From positions 1 through 36,324 of the forward strand of contig VYDB01000012.1 in the NCBI GenBank assembly GCA_009843635.1: DNA of 36,324 nt, read 5' to 3'. Origin of the DNA: Gammaproteobacteria bacterium. Lineage in GTDB: Bacteria > Pseudomonadota > Gammaproteobacteria > Pseudomonadales > Azotimanducaceae. A program made the position numbers and the translations under genes. Of the stretch, positions 1 through 8,083 are shown one piece after another. The notes beneath the pieces were generated by a model. The model made no database searches and was not told the DNA's origin. It saw only the letters and a program-made list of their open reading frames with translations. Numbering within the stretch: position 1 is the stretch's first letter; the number at the start of each line of letters is the position of its first letter.

Positions 1-101
1 TCTCCAAAAACCCGACCGATCAACGGCAAATCAAGGACTTTTGAATAGGCCTGGAACAGCGGGTAGGAAGTGAGCATCTTCATGTGATTTCCGGTTAGCA
101 T
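1..101 (-). CDS. Partial hypothetical protein, N-terminal end only
   Basis: An open frame starts at an ATG at 101 (in-frame alternatives at 83 and 77) and runs off the left edge of the window. It gives about 33 residues ending in QAYSKVLDLPLIGRVFG. The last 17 residues lie in the 52-bp inverted repeat and are identical to the partial protein at the right edge, whereas the upstream residues (about MKMLTSYPLF) differ. I do not recognise the family. The gene is divergent from the SDR gene at 147, with about 45 bp between the starts. The identical continuation at the other end suggests two paralogues. Confidence 0.45.
   Translation of the reverse strand, partial: MLTGNHMKMLTSYPLFQAYSKVLDLPLIGRVFG
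2..53. repeat. 52-bp terminal inverted repeat, left copy
   Basis: The 52 bases here are the exact reverse complement of the last 52 bases of the window (36273-36324). The match stops abruptly at position 54. In both copies the repeat lies inside an outward-reading open frame and encodes the same 17 residues starting QAYSKVLDLPL. Because both ends run outward into the same sequence, the likeliest explanation is that the contig stops at each side where two distinct 5' regions join one shared sequence in an assembly graph. Real gene duplication in the genome would produce this. Confidence 0.9.
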
Positions 102-146
102 GGGCGAAATTTCAAGTTAACATCAATCGACAAGGAGGACACCACC

Positions 147-827
147 ATGGCAACAGTTTTGGTCACCGGCGCCAGCCGGGGCATCGGTTCGGAACTCGTC
201 AAACAGTATTTGGCGGACGGGGCGGAGGTCATCGCCTGCGTGCGGGACACTGCTGCGGCACCGGGCCTCGATGGCGTCAACGGCAACGTGCGCGTCGTGC
301 AGATGGACACCGGCAGTCCGGAGTCCATCGCCGCTGCGGCTGCGGAAGTGGGCGACCAAGCCCTCGACGTGGTCATCAACAATGCGGGCTACGTCGGCGG
401 CGCCAAGCAGGGTATCGACGATGTGGATTTGGACGAGTGGCACCGCACGTTGGACATCAACACCATCGGCCCGCTGCTCATCGCCCGCGCCTTCAAGGCC
501 AACTTGGCCGCATCGGGCGATGGCAAGCTGATGAACGTCACCAGCCAGTTGGCGGCTTCCACTTGGCCCTTCGGCGGCATGCTGGTCTATTCCTCCACCA
601 AGGCGGCGCTTTCCAAGGTGGCGCAAATCCTGGCGCTCGACTGGAAGGAGGATCCGATTACCGTCGCGCTGGTGCATCCGGGTTGGGTGCGCACCGACAT
701 GGGTGGCCCCAATGCGGAGATTTCCGCCGAGGAAAGCGCCTCGGGTATCCGCGCACTGATTGCCGGCATGACCAAGGCGGACTCCGGCAAGTTCTACAAG
801 TGGAACGGCGACATCCACCCTTGGTAG
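147..827 (+). CDS. Short-chain dehydrogenase/reductase, sniffer-like carbonyl reductase type
   Basis: A 226-residue classical SDR, predicted to be a cytosolic NAD(P)(H)-dependent alcohol or carbonyl oxidoreductase. The Rossmann motif TGASRGIG is at residues 7-14, NNAG at 78-81, the catalytic serine region VTSQ near 131-134, and the catalytic Y148-x3-K152 pair in YSSTK. The length and the PGWVRTDMGG segment resemble the short carbonyl reductase (sniffer/CsgA-like) SDRs rather than the 250-residue FabG type. The start is supported by AAGGAGG placed about 9 bases before the ATG. It lies upstream of an alpha/beta hydrolase in the same direction. The substrate is unknown. Confidence 0.85.
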   Translation: MATVLVTGASRGIGSELVKQYLADGAEVIACVRDTAAAPGLDGVNGNVRVVQMDTGSPESIAAAAAEVGDQALDVVINNAGYVGGAKQGIDDVDLDEWHRTLDINTIGPLLIARAFKANLAASGDGKLMNVTSQLAASTWPFGGMLVYSSTKAALSKVAQILALDWKEDPITVALVHPGWVRTDMGGPNAEISAEESASGIRALIAGMTKADSGKFYKWNGDIHPW

Positions 828-868
828 TGCCCAATCCGGCGTTCTGAATCGCCGCGCTTCACAATCCC

Positions 869-1648
869 GTGGAAACCTGGCTTCGGCTGGCGGCGGTCGC
901 GCTAGCCGCCTACGTTGGCGTTTGCCTGCTGCTCTACCTGCTGCAGGATTGGATGATCTTCTTTCCGCGATCGTTGGCGAACGAGCCGACCGGGGCGCAT
1001 GTCGAGCGCACATCGCTCCAGCGTGGCGACGTGACCTTGCGCGGGTGGGTGGTCAATCGCCACTCCGAAGGGCCGTTGCTGTTCTATTTTGGCGGCAACG
1101 CCGAGGAAGTGTCGGGGTTGGTGGATGTGTTTGCCCGTCTCGATGCCGTCACGGTGCTAGTGAATTACCGGGGCTACGGCACAAGTGAGGGCAAACCGTC
1201 GGCGGCCCGTCTGATCGAGGATGCGGCGGCAGTGGTGGGCGGCCTCCGCCACCGCTTCGGCGCAGACCGACCGGTGGTCCTTTTCGGACGCAGCTTGGGC
1301 AGCGGCATTGCCGCCCTGGCCGCCCGGGCCGAGAGCATAGACGGCCTCATCCTGCTCAGCCCCTACCGCAGCATCGAGCGCATCGCCAAGCGCCGCTTCC
1401 CGTTCGCGCCGGTGGGCTGGCTGCTGCGGCACAACATCGACGCGACACTGGCTATCGACGCGTTGCCCGAACGCATCCTGGTGCTCTACGCCACGTCGGA
1501 TTCGGTGGTGCCGACCGACGAGTCCCGGGCTTTCCTCCGCGAACTCAAATCCGACCCCCAGGTCGTGACGTTCGACGGCCCCCACAACGTCCCGCTGGAG
1601 GCGCCGCAACTCTGGCGAGCGATCGAGGGCTTCCTGCGTCAGATCTGA
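869..1648 (+). CDS. Membrane-anchored alpha/beta hydrolase
   Basis: A 259-residue serine hydrolase of the alpha/beta fold, similar in build to the YfhR/ABHD13-17 group. One N-terminal hydrophobic helix (residues about 5-25) probably anchors it to the inner membrane. The nucleophile elbow GRSLG places the serine at S142. The acid is likely D211 in TSDSVVP and the base H239 in GPHNV, so the triad is complete. The oxyanion region is FGGNAEE near residue 74. The start taken is a GTG with no clear ribosome site. The gene follows the SDR by 41 bp and may be cotranscribed with it. It ends just before a strong hairpin. Confidence 0.8.
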   Translation: METWLRLAAVALAAYVGVCLLLYLLQDWMIFFPRSLANEPTGAHVERTSLQRGDVTLRGWVVNRHSEGPLLFYFGGNAEEVSGLVDVFARLDAVTVLVNYRGYGTSEGKPSAARLIEDAAAVVGGLRHRFGADRPVVLFGRSLGSGIAALAARAESIDGLILLSPYRSIERIAKRRFPFAPVGWLLRHNIDATLAIDALPERILVLYATSDSVVPTDESRAFLRELKSDPQVVTFDGPHNVPLEAPQLWRAIEGFLRQI

Positions 1649-1659
1649 TTGCCACCGGC

Positions 1660-1705
1660 CAACAGGTGCGGAGTATCGCGTCCGCGAAAGCGGGCGCGCC
1701 TGTTG
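1660..1705. terminator. Two-part hairpin with GAAA tetraloop
   Basis: An inner 9-bp stem (1677-1685 with 1690-1698, one G-U pair) closes a GAAA loop. An outer perfect 7-bp stem pairs 1660-1666 with 1699-1705, leaving about 10 unpaired bases on the left side. It stands 12 bp after the hydrolase stop codon, where a terminator would be expected, but no T-run follows. The right arm overlaps the -35 box of the next promoter. It could be a weak terminator, an RNA-stabilising hairpin or a palindromic repeat. Confidence 0.45.
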
Positions 1706-1731
1706 TCAATGCTCTGACGCGTCCCTATGAT
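1703..1731 (+). promoter_or_regulatory. Sigma-70 type promoter for the SGNH hydrolase gene
   Basis: TTGTCA (1703-1708) and TATGAT (1726-1731) are separated by exactly 17 bp, each box differing from consensus at one position. Transcription would start near 1738, giving a leader of about 40 bases with the ribosome site GGGAGG just before the ATG at 1778. The -35 box begins inside the right arm of the hairpin at 1660-1705. Confidence 0.65.
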
Positions 1732-1777
1732 CGAAGGTTCGCTCATTCGAGCGGGTTAACCAAGGGAGGAATGTTTG

Positions 1778-3088
1778 ATGACCGGAAAAATCACTGAACC
1801 TGTGCGCCGACCGGGTTGGCGGGCCACCTTCAGCGGATTCATCGTGGGGCTGGCGCTGTTGGCGACGCCCTTTACCGTTGCCGTGGCGGACCATCCTCCG
1901 CACTGGGCGGCAACTTGGGCAACGGCGTCCAAGACCATCACGCCTTTCGATGCGCCCTTGCCGGCCATTAACGACACCACCATCCGCCAGGTGGTTCGCA
2001 TCAGCATGGGCGGCTCCTGGTTCCGAGTTTGGCTAACCAACGAATTCGGCACGGAGCCGTTGAACGTTGGGGAGGCGCGCCTCGCTCGGCGAGAGGCCGG
2101 ATCGGCGGTTCGCTCGGGCACGGACCGGCAACTCATGTTTGGCGGCCAGACCTCCGTGGTCATTCCGCCTGGAGCGCGCGTAGTCAGCGACCCGGTTGAA
2201 CTGTTTGCCGGGCACCTATCGGACTTGATCGTCAGCGTGCATCTCCCCGATGACATCTCCATGTCCGAATCGCCCGTGAGCTATCACGTTCGGGCGTTGC
2301 AGACCAACTACCTGGCGGATGGCAACCAGACGGCGGCGGCGGACCTTGATGCGCCGACCATGGTGCCGTCCTGGTTCTACCTGTCGGCCATTGACGTCGG
2401 CAGGGACCGTCCCGTGGATGTGGTCGCCGCCCTGGGCGATTCCATCACCGACGGCGACCAGACGCAGCCTGAGCCAGTGGACCAGAATGCCCGCTACACC
2501 AATTTTCTCGCCGAGTACATTCTTCGAGCCAACGACCTGCATCCCAACGGCTACCGGTACGCCACGGTCGTGAATCTGGGCATTTCAGGCAACCAGGTGA
2601 ACAGCGACTTCCTGGGCGAGAGCGCCCAGGCGCGGTTGAACCGGGATGTGCTCTCGCAAACCGGCGTTACCCATGTGATAGCGCTCGGAGGCATCAATGA
2701 CATCGGGTTGCCGGTGCTGCTCGGTGCCCCGGCGGGTGCGTCGGCGGCGCAGTTGATAGCCGCCCATCAGCAGATTGCCGCCCGCGCCGGAGTGGCCGGG
2801 TTGACCACCATCGGCTTGACCCTGCCGCCGTCCGGCGGCTCGTTTCTGCCAGGTTACGGGATGGGCGCGGTTGAAGCGGCTCGCCAAGGCTTGAATGCAT
2901 GGATGCGCACCAGCGGCGCCTATGACATCGTGGTGGACATCGATGCGGTCCTTAGGGATCCGGATGACGCTACGCTCATGCGCCGGTCGTTGACGGCTGA
3001 TGGGCTGCATCCCAATGCAGCCGGCTATCGGGAGATGGCCAAGGCGATTTACCTGGCCCTCTCGAACCGGCCAAACCGGTCCCGCTGA
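1778..3088 (+). CDS. Secreted SGNH/GDSL-family esterase
   Basis: A 436-residue hydrolase with an N-terminal export signal (basic start, hydrophobic stretch about residues 19-36, likely cut near AVA-DH). All SGNH blocks are visible: GDSITDG with nucleophile S222, glycine and asparagine in GISGN near 268-272, GGIND with N307, and DGLHPN with D408 and H411. The region before block I (about 40-205) is a beta-rich accessory part seen in the larger carbohydrate-esterase-like GDSL proteins. It probably removes acyl groups from a sugar or ester in the periplasm or outside the cell. The start codon ATG at 1778 is chosen for its AAGGGAGG ribosome site. The acyl-CoA dehydrogenase gene follows immediately. 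Confidence 0.85.
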   Translation: MTGKITEPVRRPGWRATFSGFIVGLALLATPFTVAVADHPPHWAATWATASKTITPFDAPLPAINDTTIRQVVRISMGGSWFRVWLTNEFGTEPLNVGEARLARREAGSAVRSGTDRQLMFGGQTSVVIPPGARVVSDPVELFAGHLSDLIVSVHLPDDISMSESPVSYHVRALQTNYLADGNQTAAADLDAPTMVPSWFYLSAIDVGRDRPVDVVAALGDSITDGDQTQPEPVDQNARYTNFLAEYILRANDLHPNGYRYATVVNLGISGNQVNSDFLGESAQARLNRDVLSQTGVTHVIALGGINDIGLPVLLGAPAGASAAQLIAAHQQIAARAGVAGLTTIGLTLPPSGGSFLPGYGMGAVEAARQGLNAWMRTSGAYDIVVDIDAVLRDPDDATLMRRSLTADGLHPNAAGYREMAKAIYLALSNRPNRSR

Positions 3089-3089
3089 C

Positions 3090-4346
3090 ATGGCAATGAA
3101 CGTAAGGCCCGTGCCCACTCTCGATGCGGAGGTCAACCATATCCGGCTGGCCACGGCCGAAATCGTCAACGAGGACATCCTGCCGGCGGAGGACAAGCTG
3201 TGGGGCTGGATGGCGGAGGGCGCGAGAGCGCCCAAGACGGTGGTTGACGAGGCCCGGGAACTCCGTCACGGCATCCAGAACAAGGTCAAGGACTTAGGCC
3301 TCTGGGCGCCGCACTTGCCGCGCGAGTTCGGCGGCATGGGCCTCACGTTCATGCAGCACGCCTTCATGAACGAGGTGCTCGCCTACAGCCCCGGTGCTGC
3401 TTCGCTGTTCGGCGTGGTGGCGCCCAATTCGGGCAATCAGAAGATCCTCGTCAAGTACGGCACCCCGGAACAGCATGATAAGTGGCTCAAACCGCTCACC
3501 GAAGGCCGCATGCAGTCAGCCTTCTCCATGACCGAGCCCCACAACCCGGGCTCCGACCCGCGCTCCCTCACCACCCGTGCCGAACTCGATGGCGATGAAT
3601 GGGTGATCAACGGCCACAAGTGGTTCACCTCCAACGGCCATGCCGCCGACTTCTACATCGTCATGTGCCGCACGTCGGAGCCGGACGAGTCCGGCGGGCG
3701 CAACGAGAAGATGACCCAGATCATCGTGCCCAAGGACACGCCCGGGGTGAACATCGTGCGTGGCGTGCCCGTATGGGGACGCGGCTCCAGCCACTGCGAG
3801 ATCGTCTATGACAACGTGCGGGTGCCTCGGGAGAATCAACTCGGGCGCACCGGCACCGGGCATGCCGCCGCCCAAGACCGATTGGGTGCGGGCCGGGTGT
3901 ACCATTGCATGAACTCCATCGGCGCCATGTGGCGGGCTTTCGACCTCATGGTGGAGCGCATCATGAGCCGCGAGGTGCATGGCGGCGAAAAGCTGGAGGA
4001 GAAACAGTTCATGCAGGGCTTCATCGCCGACAGCTACATGGACATCCAGAGCGCTCGGCTCATGACCATTCACTGCGCCGAGAAGATGGAGAGCGGCGCC
4101 GACCCCCGCACCGACATCTCCGCCATCAAGGTGTTCGTGCCGCTGGCCTACCATCGGGTGGTGGACCGCGCCATCCAGGTCTGGGGCGCGGCCGGCGTCT
4201 CCGGCGACCTGCCCCTGGCGGGCATGTACCAGGGCGCCCGCACCCTGCGCATCGCCGACGGCCCGGACGAGGTGCATCGCATCCTCATTGCCAAGAACGT
4301 GCTGCGCCGCTACCACGCCGGCGAGTCCTGGGACTTCGGCAACTAG
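3090..4346 (+). CDS. Acyl-CoA dehydrogenase, ACAD10/11-like
   Basis: A 418-residue flavoprotein covering the three acyl-CoA dehydrogenase domains: an N-terminal helical domain to about 150, the beta domain with FSMTEP and INGHKWFTSNG, and the C-terminal helical domain. The signature MTEPHNPGSDPRSL matches the FAD-binding region. Near the C-terminus DGPDEVHR occupies the place of the usual YEGTxxIxR segment with the catalytic base, a variant typical of the ACAD10/11-like group. It should desaturate an acyl-CoA at alpha-beta and pass electrons to ETF. The ATG at 3090 lies 1 bp after the esterase stop, and ATG 3096 is an alternative. The PNPOx-like gene follows after 11 bp, so esterase, dehydrogenase and PNPOx form a likely operon. 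Confidence 0.88.
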   Translation: MAMNVRPVPTLDAEVNHIRLATAEIVNEDILPAEDKLWGWMAEGARAPKTVVDEARELRHGIQNKVKDLGLWAPHLPREFGGMGLTFMQHAFMNEVLAYSPGAASLFGVVAPNSGNQKILVKYGTPEQHDKWLKPLTEGRMQSAFSMTEPHNPGSDPRSLTTRAELDGDEWVINGHKWFTSNGHAADFYIVMCRTSEPDESGGRNEKMTQIIVPKDTPGVNIVRGVPVWGRGSSHCEIVYDNVRVPRENQLGRTGTGHAAAQDRLGAGRVYHCMNSIGAMWRAFDLMVERIMSREVHGGEKLEEKQFMQGFIADSYMDIQSARLMTIHCAEKMESGADPRTDISAIKVFVPLAYHRVVDRAIQVWGAAGVSGDLPLAGMYQGARTLRIADGPDEVHRILIAKNVLRRYHAGESWDFGN

Positions 4347-4357
4347 GAAGCCGTTTC

Positions 4358-4867
4358 ATGCCCAAGCTGACTGAGACTGAAGTCGATCGATTCCTTGCCG
4401 AACCCGGTGTGCTGATGCGGGTGGCCGTGGTGCGTGAGGATGGCAGCCCCTTGGTCACGCCCATCTGGTTCCTGCACGAGGACGGGGCCATCCACTTCAC
4501 GCCGCGCAAGCGCTCGGAGTGGTTCGCCTGCCTGCGCCGGGATGCCAGGGTGGCGCTCTGCATCGATGAGCAATCGCTGCCGTACCGCAAGGTGCTGGTC
4601 GAAGGGGAGGCCGAACTGCTCCATGACATCGGTGAGGACGATGTCTGGCGCGACCTCTATCGGCGCATCGCGGAGCGCTACGTGCCGCCCGAAGGAGCGG
4701 ACGCCTACATCCGCAACACCATCAATCAGCCGCGGGGGCTTTACCGGCTGCCGCTGGAGCGGGCGCGGGTCACCACCTGGCGGATGCCCTTGGAAGGCGA
4801 AGCGGGAGAGGGCATCTGGCACCACCGCTACTACGAGGAAGGCACGGCGTTCAGAAACCAAGTTTGA
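4358..4867 (+). CDS. Pyridoxamine 5'-phosphate oxidase-fold flavin/F420-binding protein
   Basis: A 169-residue split-barrel protein. The N-terminal pattern (FLAEPGVLMRVAVVREDG, then PLVTPIWFLHEDGAIHFTPR) is typical of PNPOx-like proteins that bind FMN, F420 or heme. The protein is too short and lacks the C-terminal block of true PdxH, so it is unlikely to make vitamin B6. It probably performs or supports a redox step in the pathway of the acyl-CoA dehydrogenase just upstream. The presence of luciferase-like proteins in the window makes FMN or F420 use plausible. It ends 39 bp before the convergent acyl-CoA ligase gene. Confidence 0.75.
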   Translation: MPKLTETEVDRFLAEPGVLMRVAVVREDGSPLVTPIWFLHEDGAIHFTPRKRSEWFACLRRDARVALCIDEQSLPYRKVLVEGEAELLHDIGEDDVWRDLYRRIAERYVPPEGADAYIRNTINQPRGLYRLPLERARVTTWRMPLEGEAGEGIWHHRYYEEGTAFRNQV

Positions 4868-4906
4868 GGGGCGTGACCGTTAAGTCCCAGCGGGCGATGC
4901 CGCTGT

Positions 4907-6361
4907 TCAGTTGCCGATGCGCTCTGCCCTAAGCTGCTTGCGGCGCAGCTTGCCGGCATCGTCGCGCAGGGGTAGGTCGGTGAATTCGAAGCTGCGCGGG
5001 AGCTTGTAGCGCACCAGCCGTTCGGTGAGATGAACCAGCAAGGCCTCTTCGTTGATGCCGCCGTTGGGAGCATCCACGATGGCATGCACGATGTTGCCCA
5101 TATCGGCGTCCGGCAGGCCGATGACGGCGCATGAACGCACCCCTGGAAAGGACTCGACCGCACCCTCCACTTCCGCCGGATAGATGTTGGCGCCCCCGGA
5201 GAGGATCATGTCCGTTTGCCGATCGGTGAGGTAGAGATAGCCGTCCTCGTCCATGTAGCCTAGGTCGCCCAAGCTTTCCCAGCCGCCTTCGATGGCCTTG
5301 GGTTCGGCGCCAATGTAGCGGTAGGTGCTGCCTTGGCCGGTGTCCGGCAGGATGAATATCTCACCGACTTCGCCGGCCGGCAGGGCCTCGCCCGCTTCAT
5401 TGACGATCTTCATTTGGCAGCCGGGGTTCGGCTTGCCGACGCTGCCTCGGTGGGCAAGCCACTCGGGTCCCGTGATGACCGTCCCGCCCTGGCCCTCGGT
5501 GCCGCCGTAGAGCTCCCAGATCACCTCGGCGCCGAGCCAGTCGATGAAGGCCTCCTTCAGCCAAGGCGGGCAGGGCGCGGCCAAGTGCCAGAGCACCTTG
5601 AGGGAGCCCAGGGCGTAGCGGTGGCGCACGGCTTCCGGCAGGCTCCAGATACGCTGCATCATGGTGGGCACCAAGTACAGCAGCTCGACTTGCTGCTCCT
5701 CGATCAGGCGCAGCGTGTTCTCGGCGTCGAAGCGCGTGGTGATGGTCACGCGGTTGCCCTTGAACAGGGCGATCATGGCCCACATGAACGGCCCGTTGTG
5801 GTAGAGCGGACCGGGGACCAGCACTGACCCGCCAATCGGCATCTGCAGGAAGTCCTGATCGGGATTCCAAATGGCGGGCGTTGCCGAGACGATGAGCTTG
5901 GGCCGGCCGGTGCTGCCCCCGGAGGTCATGGCCTTGAACGATGCTGCGGGCGCGGCTGCAATGGGCTCGCTCGACTCGGCATCGGCCCTGAAGCCCGCCG
6001 CCACGCACGCAAAGCCGGGATGCTCGTTCTCAGCCACGCCGACCGCCAGGCTCGGCTGGGCGAGGTCGATGATCTGGTCACGCTCGAGTTTCGGCAGCTT
6101 GGCGGATACCGGCTGCGGCGTGGCACCGCACTTCCAGACGGCAAAGCAGGCGATGAAGAACTCGATGCCGTTCGGCAAGGCGACGGTCACGAAGTCGTTT
6201 TCCCGCACCCCGAGCCTCCGATAGGCGCGGGCCAGCCGGTTGGAGGCGGCATCCAGCTCCGCCCAGGTCAGGCGCTCATCGTCATGCACCAAGGCGATGG
6301 CTTCGCCGCCGAGGGCGTCGGCCCAATGGGCGAGAAGTTTGTCTATGGGAGTCTCGGTCAT
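4907..6361 (-). CDS. Acyl-CoA synthetase / AMP-dependent ligase
   Basis: A 484-residue ANL-superfamily adenylate-forming enzyme that activates a carboxylic acid with ATP and loads it on CoA. Visible core motifs are the P-loop SGGSTGRPK (A3), YGGTEGQGG (A5), the LGDLGYMDEDGYLYLTDR hinge (A7-A8), GGANIYPAEVE, and the C-terminal lysine region DDAGKLRRKQL (A10). It is compact, near the short end of the family, and matches the aromatic or bile-acid type ligases more than long-chain FadD. The ATG at 6361 is preferred over upstream TTG because AAAGGA sits about 9 bases before it. It is the second gene of a minus-strand pair, 13 bp after the SDR. Confidence 0.87.
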   Translation of the reverse strand: MTETPIDKLLAHWADALGGEAIALVHDDERLTWAELDAASNRLARAYRRLGVRENDFVTVALPNGIEFFIACFAVWKCGATPQPVSAKLPKLERDQIIDLAQPSLAVGVAENEHPGFACVAAGFRADAESSEPIAAAPAASFKAMTSGGSTGRPKLIVSATPAIWNPDQDFLQMPIGGSVLVPGPLYHNGPFMWAMIALFKGNRVTITTRFDAENTLRLIEEQQVELLYLVPTMMQRIWSLPEAVRHRYALGSLKVLWHLAAPCPPWLKEAFIDWLGAEVIWELYGGTEGQGGTVITGPEWLAHRGSVGKPNPGCQMKIVNEAGEALPAGEVGEIFILPDTGQGSTYRYIGAEPKAIEGGWESLGDLGYMDEDGYLYLTDRQTDMILSGGANIYPAEVEGAVESFPGVRSCAVIGLPDADMGNIVHAIVDAPNGGINEEALLVHLTERLVRYKLPRSFEFTDLPLRDDAGKLRRKQLRAERIGN

Positions 6362-6374
6362 CGTTTGCAATCCT

Positions 6375-7235
6375 TTAGCACTTCACCATGCCGCCATCGA
6401 CCATCAGGGACTGTCCGGTGATGTTCTTGGCCGCCTCGGAGGCTAGGAACACGGCTGCGTTGCCCATATCCTCCACGGTCTGTTCGCGCTTGAGCGGCGT
6501 TCGGTCGAAGATCTCCGGATAGTCGCCTCGGGCGATGCCTTCGAACCACTGGCGGGGGTCCTGTCCCTTGAACTCCGGCATGTGGCTGACGGCGCGCTGG
6601 GCATTGCCCGCCCAGGCGTCGGTGTAGACGATCCCCGGGCAGATGGCATTGACGTTGATGTTGTGCGGGCCGAGCTGCTCGGCGAGTGTTTGGGTGTAGT
6701 TGACCAGCGCTGCCTTCATGGCGCTGTAGGATGGATGCACGAAGTGGTCGAGCATTTTCGCGGACAACGAAGCGCGACCGGCGATGGAGGATAGGTTGAT
6801 GATCTTGCCGCCGCTCTGACGTTTGAGGTGGGGGATCAAGGCCTCGCACATCAGCACCACGGGCTTGAGGTTTTGGGCATAGAGGGCATCCCAGATGGCG
6901 GCTGGCCCTGCCAAGGGGCCGGCATCTGGCTCGATGGCCGACTTGGGCGCGGCGCCAACATTGTTGATCAAGATGTCAATGCGCCCAAAGCGCTTAAGCC
7001 CCGCATCGACGCAGTCGATGATGATTGCCGGGTCGGTGATGTCGCCGGGAAACGCCAGCGCCTCCCGGCCCAGCGCCCGCACGGCCTCGGCGGTGCCCGC
7101 CGTCGTCTCCTCGGCAAAGGAGTTGACAATCAGATTGGCACCGGCTTCAGCCAGCGCCAAGGTGATGCCGCGCCCAATCCCCCGTCCCGCCGCCGAAACA
7201 AGGGCGGTTTTTCCCTCTAGCTGCGTGTTGGCCAT
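6375..7235 (-). CDS. SDR family oxidoreductase
   Basis: A 286-residue classical SDR. The cofactor motif is AAGRGIGRG near residues 15-23, NNVG replaces NNAG, NLSS gives the catalytic serine area, and YSAMK supplies the Y-x3-K pair. The C-terminus GQSLMVDGGM is the normal SDR end. An insert between NNVG and the active site (AAPKSAIEPDAGPLAGPAA) makes it about 35 residues longer than FabG-type proteins. The start follows AAGGGAA. It is divergent from the SDR at 7292 across 56 bp and cotranscribed with the acyl-CoA ligase downstream, suggesting a beta-oxidation-like role on a CoA-bound intermediate. Confidence 0.85.
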   Translation of the reverse strand: MANTQLEGKTALVSAAGRGIGRGITLALAEAGANLIVNSFAEETTAGTAEAVRALGREALAFPGDITDPAIIIDCVDAGLKRFGRIDILINNVGAAPKSAIEPDAGPLAGPAAIWDALYAQNLKPVVLMCEALIPHLKRQSGGKIINLSSIAGRASLSAKMLDHFVHPSYSAMKAALVNYTQTLAEQLGPHNINVNAICPGIVYTDAWAGNAQRAVSHMPEFKGQDPRQWFEGIARGDYPEIFDRTPLKREQTVEDMGNAAVFLASEAAKNITGQSLMVDGGMVKC

Positions 7236-7291
7236 TGGGCTGTTCCCTTGGTTGGATCTAGAGGTAGCATACTCGACACTATGGAGGTGAC

Positions 7292-8083
7292 ATGCAAGCA
7301 GCGGATTGGATCGACTTAAGTGGCAAGACGGCCCATGTGACCGGCGCTGGGCACGGCATTGGCGCCGCCATCGCGCGAGCGCTTGCCTTGGCCGGCGCGA
7401 AGGTGGCGGTGAGTGACATTGACGCGGCCGGCGCTGAAGAGACCGCCGCAGCGGTGGGCGGCGTCGGCATGGCACTCGACGTCAGCGACCGGGAGGCGGT
7501 GGATGCGGCGTTGGCCGCCACGGTCGATCGGTTGGGCGGCCTGGACATCATGGTCAACAACGCGGGCGTGTACCAGGATTTGATCGGGCCGGTTCGGGAC
7601 ATCAGCGACGCGATGTGGCGCAAGCTTTGGTCGGTCAACGTCGATGGGGTGTTCTATTGCTGCCGGGCGGCGGCGCGGATCATGATCGAGGCGGGCCGCG
7701 GCGGGCGCATCATCAACGTCAGTTCCACCCAGGCGGTGACGCCGGGCTTGGGGGTCACCTATGACGGCTCCAAGGCCGCGGTGGCGCAGATCACCAAGGC
7801 ACTGGCCTTGGAATTGGCGCCGCACCGCATCAACGTCAATGCCTTGGCGCCAGGGCCGACTTGGGTGCAGGGCGGCGATCCGCCACCGGTTGACGGCCAA
7901 CCGCCGCCGCCGACCGGCGATCCCTTGGCGGACACCGTAGCCGACCGCATCGCCCGACTGCCAGCGGGCCATTGGGCCGATCCCATGGAGCAAGGCAAAG
8001 CGGCGGTGTTTCTGGCCTCGGCGATGAGCGATTTCGTCACCGGCGCATACCTGCCGGTTGACGGCGGCTGGCTCACGCTATGA
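7292..8083 (+). CDS. SDR family oxidoreductase
   Basis: A 263-residue NAD(P)-dependent SDR. It shows TGAGHGIG (about 17-24), a D-x-D acidic pair after beta-2 (SDID) that favours NAD over NADP, NNAG, NVSS and the catalytic YDGSK. There is a proline-rich stretch (DPPPVDGQPPPP) in the substrate-binding loop before the C-terminal VDGGW. The ribosome site GGAGG is close to the ATG. The stop overlaps the start of the following LLM oxidoreductase (ATGA), so the two are translationally coupled and probably act in the same pathway. Confidence 0.87.
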   Translation: MQAADWIDLSGKTAHVTGAGHGIGAAIARALALAGAKVAVSDIDAAGAEETAAAVGGVGMALDVSDREAVDAALAATVDRLGGLDIMVNNAGVYQDLIGPVRDISDAMWRKLWSVNVDGVFYCCRAAARIMIEAGRGGRIINVSSTQAVTPGLGVTYDGSKAAVAQITKALALELAPHRINVNALAPGPTWVQGGDPPPVDGQPPPPTGDPLADTVADRIARLPAGHWADPMEQGKAAVFLASAMSDFVTGAYLPVDGGWLTL

